A DNA stretch of 64,000 nucleotides from Betaproteobacteria bacterium (lineage in GTDB: Bacteria > Pseudomonadota > Gammaproteobacteria > Burkholderiales > JACQAP01), in contig JACQAP010000012.1 in NCBI GenBank assembly GCA_016194905.1, forward strand, positions 96,295 through 160,294, given 5' to 3'. Numbering within the stretch: the first letter of the stretch is position 1; each line of letters starts with the position of its first letter. A program made the translations under genes and the position numbers. Shown here piece by piece: positions 59,238-64,000 of the stretch. Below the pieces are notes generated by a model. The model searched no databases. It had not been told where the DNA came from and was given only the letters and a program-made list of their open reading frames with translations.

Positions 59238-59368
59238 GCTCGAATTCACGCCACGATGAAATCGTTAACGTCCGGAATTAGCAATGAATCGGGTGCGGGA
59301 ATGGCGGATGTAACCGTTCTTTTTTGCCGGCAGTGAAGAAGCCGGGCTCGCACCAAATCCGCAACACG

Positions 59369-59386
59369 CGGCACCGAATTGGTGAA
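59369..59386. promoter_or_regulatory. Predicted NtrC-type enhancer site upstream of urtB
   Basis: CGGCAC-N4-TTGGTGAA, matching the GCAC-N7-GTG core of NtrC sites, about 130-150 bases upstream of the urtB sigma-54-type promoter. The same sequence pattern occurs before ureAB. A GCACCA half-site lies at about 59350. Confidence 0.55.
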
Positions 59387-59409
59387 GGCGCAACCGTTAC
59401 GATGTGCGA

Positions 59410-61116
59410 TCAGCGCAACAAATATTTCCTGCACAAAGGCACGCGCGTAACCGGATCGACCTGAAGCAGCTTGCCGTCAGCACGCACGTCGAAGGTCTGC
59501 GCGTCGACCGTGATGACCGGCAGCGCGTCGTTATGCAGCATGTCCTTCTTGCCGAGGCGGCGGACGCTGGTGATCGGCAGCATCGGTTTCTGCACGTCGA
59601 GCTTGCGCTGCACGTCGTTGTCGATCGCGAGCTGGCTGACGAATGTGGCGGACAGGGCATTCTTGGCGCGGCCCAGCGCGCCCCACATCGGCCGCTGCAC
59701 CATCGGTTCGGTCATGAAGATGCTGCCGTTGCCGTCGCCCATCGCTGACCACGTGACGAAGCCGCCTTTGATCACCAGGAAAGGTTTGATGCCGAAGCTC
59801 GCGCGCGGCCAGATGACGAGGTCGGCCATCTTGCCCGGCTCGATCGAACCGACGTAACGGTCGATGCCGGCGGCGCGCGCGGGATTGATCGTGTACTTCG
59901 CGATGTAACGCTTGATCCTTTCGTTGTCCGCCCGCGCCGTTTTTTCCTCCGGCAGGCGGCCCTGGCGATCCTTCATCACGCTGGCGAGCTGCCAGCATTT
60001 CGCGATGTTCTCGGCGAGCCTTCCCATGCCCTGCGTATCGGTGGCGAACATCGAGATCGCGCCCATGTCGTGCAGCACATCTTCCGCCGCCATGGTTTGC
60101 GGCCGCACGCGCATCTCCGCAAAGGCCACGTCTTCCGGCACGCCGAAATTCAGGAAGTGCGCGAGCATGGTCATCGGCACACCCTCGTCGAGCCCGGCCG
60201 GCGTGAAAGGATTGGTCGGGTTGGTGGAGGAGGGCAGCACGTTCGGCATGCCGTTGACCCGGATCAGGTCGGGCGCGTGGCCGCCGCCGGAGCCTTCCGT
60301 GTGATACATGTGCACGCTGCGATCGCCGATCATCGCCAGCGTGTCTTCGCAGAAGCCGAACTCGTTGATGGTGTCGGTGTGGATGTGCACGGCGAAATCG
60401 TTGCGATCGGCCGCGACCAGCGAGCCGTCGAGGATGGCCGGCGACGCGCCGAAATCTTCGTGGATCTTCACGCCGAGTGCGCCGCCCGCCACCGATTCCT
60501 CCACCGCGCCGGGATCCATGCAGCCGCGTCCGAGGAAGCCGAAGTTGAGCGGGAACTCATCGGCGCCCCGGATCAACTGCCCGAGCACATTCGGTCCCGA
60601 GCAGCTCACGTCGAAGTGCGGCCCGGGCGTCATGCCGATCATGGTGGTAGTGCCGCCGGCCAGCGCGTGATGGCATTGCTGCGGCGAGATGAAGTGCGCG
60701 TGGGCTTCGATGCCGCCGGCGGTGACGATGAAACCGTCGCCGTGGACGACCGTCGTGTTCGGCCCGCAGCGCAGTCTCATGTCCACGCCGTTCATCATGT
60801 CGGGATTGCCGGCCTTGCCGATGCCGACGATCTTGCCGTCGCAGATGCCGATGTCGCCTTTGACGATTCCGGCCACGGCGTCGATGATCGTGGCGTTCTG
60901 CACCACCATGTCCAGCGCGCCCGAGGCATAGGTGCCCGTGGGCTGGAAGCCTTCGCCGTCGCGCATGCACTTGCCCGCGCCGGTGGTCAGTTCGTCGCCG
61001 TAGTGCGCGAAGTCGTGCTCCACCTCGGCGAGCAGCGAGGTGTCGGCGAGGCGCACCAGGTCGCCGCGGGTCGGGCCGTACAGATTGGCGTAAGCGGCAC
61101 GCGAGAGCTTTGCCAC
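59410..61116 (-). CDS. ureC: Urease alpha subunit (divergent form)
   Basis: 568 residues. Numbering agrees with Klebsiella UreC from K217 on. Metal ligands H139, H141, K217 (carbamylated lysine), H246, H272 and D360 are present, as are H219, D221, catalytic H320 and R336. Differences: flap C319 is alanine, H321 is phenylalanine (MLAHFL for the usual VCHHL), the SDSQAMGR motif reads TDTQGMGR, and the glycine-rich loop after GGTTTMI is about five residues shorter. Expected to hydrolyse urea to ammonia and carbamate, but substrate could differ. The fused gamma-beta gene ends 2 bp upstream. Confidence 0.92.
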   Translation of the reverse strand: MAKLSRAAYANLYGPTRGDLVRLADTSLLAEVEHDFAHYGDELTTGAGKCMRDGEGFQPTGTYASGALDMVVQNATIIDAVAGIVKGDIGICDGKIVGIGKAGNPDMMNGVDMRLRCGPNTTVVHGDGFIVTAGGIEAHAHFISPQQCHHALAGGTTTMIGMTPGPHFDVSCSGPNVLGQLIRGADEFPLNFGFLGRGCMDPGAVEESVAGGALGVKIHEDFGASPAILDGSLVAADRNDFAVHIHTDTINEFGFCEDTLAMIGDRSVHMYHTEGSGGGHAPDLIRVNGMPNVLPSSTNPTNPFTPAGLDEGVPMTMLAHFLNFGVPEDVAFAEMRVRPQTMAAEDVLHDMGAISMFATDTQGMGRLAENIAKCWQLASVMKDRQGRLPEEKTARADNERIKRYIAKYTINPARAAGIDRYVGSIEPGKMADLVIWPRASFGIKPFLVIKGGFVTWSAMGDGNGSIFMTEPMVQRPMWGALGRAKNALSATFVSQLAIDNDVQRKLDVQKPMLPITSVRRLGKKDMLHNDALPVITVDAQTFDVRADGKLLQVDPVTRVPLCRKYLLR

Positions 61117-61118
61117 GG

Positions 61119-61844
61119 TCAGGCTCCCCGGTAACCGCGTTCCTTTGCGAGCCTCAGGCCGCGCTGCTTCACCTCGCCCGAATGGATCGAGCCTTCCGTG
61201 AGCCGCCCGAAGCCGCGGACGTTGCCGGTGCCGCCGATGCGCACGAGGTGCACGTGGACAATTTCGCCGGGTTCGAAACGAATACCGGTTCCGGAAGGGC
61301 GATCGAGCCGCATGCCGAAGGATGCTGCGCGGTCGAATTTGAGCGCACGGTTCACCTCGAAGAAATGCGCATGGCTGCGCACCTGGATCGCGCGATCCCC
61401 GGTATTGAGCACATCGACGGAAACGCTTTCACGCCCCGCATTGATCTCGATCTCGCCCGCTTGCGTGATAATTTCGCCAGGAATCGGTTCAATGCGGCTC
61501 GGTTCGGCGGCCTGCGCGGTGCGGCCGGGTTTAGTCGGGCCGGGTTTAATCGGATCGAATACCGTCACCAGCTTGGTGCCCTCCGCCATGCAGGCTTCCA
61601 CGCACAGGAAGGGGATCATGTGCTCGACGCCGGGTTCGACATCGTCGGTCGTGAGCAGCGAACGGCCGTAGTCCACGAGATCGGCGTGCGTCATGCCTTT
61701 GCGGGCCGCAGTCAGGACTTCGTCGGAGATCAATGCCACCGCTTCCGGATGGCTCAGCCGGATACCCTGCGAGCGGTAACGGCGGGCCAGTTCGGCTGCG
61801 GTAAAGATGGTCAACCTTTCCAGTTCGGTGGGAGTGAGGTTCAT
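61119..61844 (-). CDS. ureA: Urease gamma-beta fusion subunit
   Basis: 241 residues. UreA (gamma) is residues 1-100 (MNLTPTELERLTIFTAAEL, HPEAVALISDEVL, TKLVTVFDPI), a Pro/Lys/Thr linker is about 100-117, and UreB (beta) is about 118-225 (PGEIITQAGEIEINAG, VRSHAHFFEVNRAL, GMRLDRPSGTGIRFEPGE). Such fusions are known from Helicobacter and scattered other bacteria; most betaproteobacteria keep ureA and ureB separate. No ureD/E/F/G accessory gene is adjacent. GGAGAC lies upstream of the ATG. Confidence 0.93.
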   Translation of the reverse strand: MNLTPTELERLTIFTAAELARRYRSQGIRLSHPEAVALISDEVLTAARKGMTHADLVDYGRSLLTTDDVEPGVEHMIPFLCVEACMAEGTKLVTVFDPIKPGPTKPGRTAQAAEPSRIEPIPGEIITQAGEIEINAGRESVSVDVLNTGDRAIQVRSHAHFFEVNRALKFDRAASFGMRLDRPSGTGIRFEPGEIVHVHLVRIGGTGNVRGFGRLTEGSIHSGEVKQRGLRLAKERGYRGA

Positions 61845-61911
61845 CTTGTTGTCTCCGTCTGCGTGTCATTCGGGTTTGGCCGAGCTCATCGCTGAACTGT
61901 GTTCACCGAGT

Positions 61912-61926
61912 GCAGGAAGCATGCCC
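61912..61926 (-). promoter_or_regulatory. Predicted sigma-54 promoter of ureAB
   Basis: GGGCATGCTTCCTGC on the minus strand: GG and GC at the correct distance, differing from the urtB site at only two positions. The transcription start would be near 61900, 56 bases before the ureAB ATG. Confidence 0.6.
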
Positions 61927-62041
61927 GGTTGGCTACGACGGCCGAACAGCGTGTGCCGCCGGAAGAATCAGTAGGGTTGAGCGGCGATTCGAAGACCGGG
62001 AGAGACGGACGCAGCCCAAACCAGCGCATCAGAACGTCGCT

Positions 62042-62059
62042 CGGCACAACTTTGGTGAA
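62042..62059. promoter_or_regulatory. Predicted NtrC-type enhancer site upstream of ureAB
   Basis: CGGCAC-N4-TTGGTGAA, the same pattern as before urtB, about 115-145 bases upstream of the ureAB promoter, a normal enhancer distance. Confidence 0.55.
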
Positions 62060-62219
62060 CGGTGATTGATACGAAGAACGCCTTTATTCTTTGCCTGCAC
62101 TGGCAGACACTATCGAACCGAATTATGCGTCAGTCGCCGTTTGCCCTGTTACGCAGGCGGCATTGCAGCAGTGGCAGTTGAAGTGGTTCTTATCGTTTAA
62201 CAACAACGGAGGAGAAGCC

Positions 62220-62621
62220 ATGGATATTGTGAAGAAGTTCGGACCGCTGGTAGGGCGCATCCTGTTAGCCCTGATTTTCATCATCTCCGGTTTCGGGAAA
62301 ATCGTCGGTTTCGACGGGACGGTCGGCTACATCCAGTCCGCGGGCTTGCCCGCGGCGCAATTGGGTGCGATCGTCGCAATCATCGTCGAACTCGGCGGCG
62401 GCATTATGCTGGTGATCGGCTGGAAGGCGCGCTGGGCTGCGGCGGCCTTGTTCATCTTCGCTTTCTTGGCCGGGATTTTCTTTCACGCGTTCTGGGCTTC
62501 TCCGCCGGAGCAGGCGATGATGCAGCAGATCCAGTTCATGAAGAATCTCGCGATCATGGGCGGCATGCTTTACCTCGTCGTGTACGGCTCGGGGGCGCTC
62601 AGCGTAGACAAGAATCCCTGA
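62220..62621 (+). CDS. DoxX family membrane protein
   Basis: 133 residues with four predicted membrane helices (about 10-30, 50-70, 75-97, 105-128). The DoxX signature LVGRILLALIFIISGFGKIVGFDG is at 10-33. These small proteins resemble the membrane subunit of thiosulfate:quinone oxidoreductase, but most, like this one without partner genes, are of unknown role. ATG 62220 follows GGAGGAGAAG; the longer upstream frame lacks such a signal. Confidence 0.9.
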   Translation: MDIVKKFGPLVGRILLALIFIISGFGKIVGFDGTVGYIQSAGLPAAQLGAIVAIIVELGGGIMLVIGWKARWAAAALFIFAFLAGIFFHAFWASPPEQAMMQQIQFMKNLAIMGGMLYLVVYGSGALSVDKNP

Positions 62622-62637
62622 TCGGTGTCAAAAAAAA

Positions 62638-62662
62638 GACGCGGCTCAAGCCGCGTCTTTTT
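62638..62662. terminator. Bidirectional Rho-independent terminator
   Basis: Stem GACGCGGC (62638-62645) and GCCGCGTC (62650-62657), TCAA loop, flanked by A8 on the left and T5-6 on the right, so it works in both directions for the convergent doxX and small-protein genes. Confidence 0.95.
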
Positions 62663-62681
62663 TATTGGAGGGGTATCCGGT

Positions 62682-62855
62682 TCAGCCCGGTTTCTTGACG
62701 ACCTCGACGACCACCGTTTCCTCGCGGAATTTATCCCGCATGCGGCGGCCTGGAATGACTTTCTTCTTGACCACAGACTGCGTACGCGCTCGGGTCAGGG
62801 CGTCGATGTAGTCGGCGGCGTTGGCGATCGGCGGCGGGAGTGCGATCTTGTCCAT
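62682..62855 (-). CDS. Small protein of unknown function (57 residues)
   Basis: ATG 62855 to TGA 62682. It begins MDKIALPPPIANAADYIDAL, then has a basic middle (VVKKKVIPGRRMRDKFREE) and ends VVVEVVKKPG. Composition is charged, with no membrane helix. Support for it being real: its stop lies 20 bases before one face of the bidirectional terminator, and it fills an otherwise empty gap. No family recognised; a weak ribosome binding site keeps confidence moderate. Confidence 0.6.
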   Translation of the reverse strand: MDKIALPPPIANAADYIDALTRARTQSVVKKKVIPGRRMRDKFREETVVVEVVKKPG

Positions 62856-63000
62856 GGGTGGAAGGGTCCGGGTGATGAAGGCCGCAACACGCTAACACGC
62901 GGTCTCTACATGAATGTGACAGTTTATTGACACCCCCGTTCGCTCCGGAAAAGCACGTGGCGATCAGGCGCTTAGGCTTTGTAAAAATGTTTCTCCGATA

Positions 63001-63033
63001 ACGCGCTGCCTCTTATTTGCACAGGCAGCGCGT
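63001..63033 (-). terminator. Stable hairpin after the minus-strand membrane-protein gene
   Basis: Perfect 11-base stem, ACGCGCTGCCT (63001-63011) with AGGCAGCGCGT (63023-63033) and an 11-base loop, 13 bases after the stop at 63047. The T-rich stretch in transcription direction (ATTTTTAC) comes about 14 bases later, so it may be a terminator or a 3' stabilising hairpin. Confidence 0.6.
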
Positions 63034-63046
63034 CGAAGCGGTTGCT

Positions 63047-63442
63047 TCAATGGCCGAAGATGCGCAGCAACGCGGTTCCGAAGCCCGCAATCGCAAGTAT
63101 GTTCGCCGTCGTTGCCGCCAGCACGATCGTTCCGATAATCCATCGCGACAGGTTCTGGCTGCCACGCAGCGCCAGCCACGACAGCCGCAATCCCGCGGCG
63201 GAGAAGGTCGGCACAATCAGCAGCAGCGGCAGCATCAGCAGATAACCGAATGTCGCATGGCTGTCGAGCGGCACGCGGCCGAGCATGTTGGCGAACCAGA
63301 GCGTACCGAGACCGATGGCCAGTGCCGCGCCGGCCGCGAGCGGCGGCGAGCGCCGCCACCACGGCCGGATCTCTTCGGACAGGTCGATGGTCGCGCCGGA
63401 TTCCTCCGGCAGTTCAGGCCCCGGCTTGGGCAAGTTTTGCAC
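63047..63442 (-). CDS. Small membrane protein of unknown function
   Basis: 131 residues with an acidic N-terminus (ELPEESGATIDLSEEIRPWW) and three likely membrane helices (about 36-54, 66-85, 100-125). No catalytic motif seen. Its first 29 bases overlap the DUF1499 gene, so the two are probably co-translated. Confidence 0.75.
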   Translation of the reverse strand: MQNLPKPGPELPEESGATIDLSEEIRPWWRRSPPLAAGAALAIGLGTLWFANMLGRVPLDSHATFGYLLMLPLLLIVPTFSAAGLRLSWLALRGSQNLSRWIIGTIVLAATTANILAIAGFGTALLRIFGH

Positions 63443-63818
63443 GGATGGCTTCGATGCGCTCGCGGTTCACACCAAAATCGCTGTAGCCCAGGCGCGAGGC
63501 CGAGCGCACGTGGATGATGTTCCCATTCGGCGGAAAATAGAATTCGACATCGTCGACAAAGCCGATCAGCGCGCTGGTGTACTCGGCGTACAGATAGTCC
63601 GGCTTCATCTCGACAATGCGCATATTCGGCGTGCTCTCGATGATCGCCTTGAGCGCTTTCATTGCCTGCTCCTGCGAGCCTTTGCAGGCAAGCGCAGCGA
63701 TCTGATGGTAACCGCCGGTCGCCTGGCTGCTGACCGCGTTCGGCGAAGACGGCGGCGCTTTGAGATTTCCGTTCTTGACGCCCAGGTCGGTCGGGCGTTT
63801 GCCGCTTAGTATTCCCAT
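63414..63818 (-). CDS. DUF1499 family protein
   Basis: 134 residues. Typical DUF1499 features: the SSPNAVSSQA opening region, ALKAIIESTPNMRIVEMKPDYLYAEY in the middle, and the hallmark VRSASRLGYSDFGVNRERIEAIRAKL near the end. No signal peptide is evident. Function of the family is unknown. Forms an overlapping pair with the membrane protein downstream. Confidence 0.88.
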   Translation of the reverse strand: MGILSGKRPTDLGVKNGNLKAPPSSPNAVSSQATGGYHQIAALACKGSQEQAMKALKAIIESTPNMRIVEMKPDYLYAEYTSALIGFVDDVEFYFPPNGNIIHVRSASRLGYSDFGVNRERIEAIRAKLAQAGA

Positions 63819-63883
63819 GGCGTTTCTCCTAATTGATTCATCCGGATAAAAAGGCGCTCACCGCAGAGCAACTGCGTTAGAAG

Positions 63884-64000
63884 TCAAGCATTGTGAGGGG
63901 CCTTCCAAGGTTGATTGAACTTGAGCATGGCGTTGAGGATGACGAGCATTTTGCGCATGCAGGCAGTGATGGCCACATAGTGATGTTTACCGGCTTGGAC
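63884..64000 (-). mobile_element. IS110-family transposase, C-terminal fragment at window edge
   Basis: 39 codons up to a TGA at 63884 read HYVAITACMRKMLVILNAML then KFNQPWKAPHNA, the typical C-terminal end of IS110/IS116/IS902 DEDD transposases. The rest lies beyond the right edge, so whether it is intact cannot be told. IS110 elements lack terminal inverted repeats, so the element boundary is not visible here. Confidence 0.85.

Larger units (their letters stand above)
61845..62219. other. Divergent regulatory region between ureAB and doxX
   Basis: 375 bases without a convincing gene. It contains the sigma-54-type promoter of ureAB (61912-61926), an NtrC-like box (62042-62059) and the strong doxX ribosome binding site (about 62207-62216). 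A short open frame in doxX phase from 62091 has no good start signal. Confidence 0.7.

Noticed and set aside
62091..62219. 43-residue N-terminal extension of DoxX
   Set aside because: No hydrophobic or family sequence in it, while ATG 62220 has a strong GGAGGAGAAG site.

Overview
The window is a GC-rich chromosomal segment that reads as a betaproteobacterium of the Rhodocyclales/Burkholderiales type. This is inferred from gene content and order, not from a search. The pointers are the pssA-leuA(type 2) and ilvBHC-psd-pssA arrangements, argA beside yggX, and a benzoyl-CoA epoxidase (box) cluster with a BoxR regulator. No rRNA, tRNA or CRISPR array was seen. The only mobile-element gene is an IS110-type transposase tail cut by the right edge.

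Layout. 1-1367: threonine deaminase (cut by the left edge) and rpiA. 1442-9999: a polyphosphate/phosphate island with phoU, ppx, a two-domain polyP:AMP phosphotransferase, sixA, a CYTH-CHAD protein, ppk1 (no standard start codon) and an Fe(II)-trafficking protein. 10122-14515: argA, an HSD10-like dehydrogenase, rsmE, a thioredoxin-fold protein and an inositol-monophosphatase-family enzyme. 14567-21542: ilvB-ilvH-ilvC, psd, pssA, a predicted leucine leader peptide, leuA and a strong terminator. 21634-36473: a type II NADH dehydrogenase, a three-part RND pump, two thioredoxins (one without CXXC), a LysR regulator divergent from a second RND pump, RidA and PhzF. 36639-39354: two pirins and an epimerase-like protein.

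39367-52776 is an aerobic CoA-dependent benzoate catabolism region. boxB, boxC and boxR lie on the minus strand. Divergent from them are a flavodoxin-like gene, benzoate-CoA ligase, a complete Liv-type ABC transporter, an alpha/beta hydrolase and a 3-hydroxybutyrate dehydrogenase. The boxA reductase and boxD are not in the window. The boxR/flavodoxin intergenic region carries three phased TGCAT boxes that fit a BoxR operator.

52947-61844 is a nitrogen-scavenging cluster on the minus strand: a fused urease gamma-beta subunit, a divergent urease alpha subunit, a urea/short-amide ABC transporter (order B-A-C-D-E) and an amidase. No nickel-insertion accessory genes flank it. Two near-identical sigma-54-type promoters, each with the same NtrC-like box about 130-150 bp upstream, sit in front of ureAB and urtB. 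This joins the two halves into one nitrogen-regulated system and is, with the unusual urease, the most interesting part of the window.

Three kinds of dispersed intergenic repeat with inverted, short-period arms run through the window. There are five copies of a CGCAGAG-type element, four of them within 10 kb of the benzoate region, three of a purine-rich GTGAAGG-type element and one of a GTGATTGG-type element. Nearly all lie between co-directional genes, often touching stop or start codons.

61845-64000 holds a doxX gene, a bidirectional terminator, a 57-residue small protein, a small membrane protein, a DUF1499 protein and the transposase tail.
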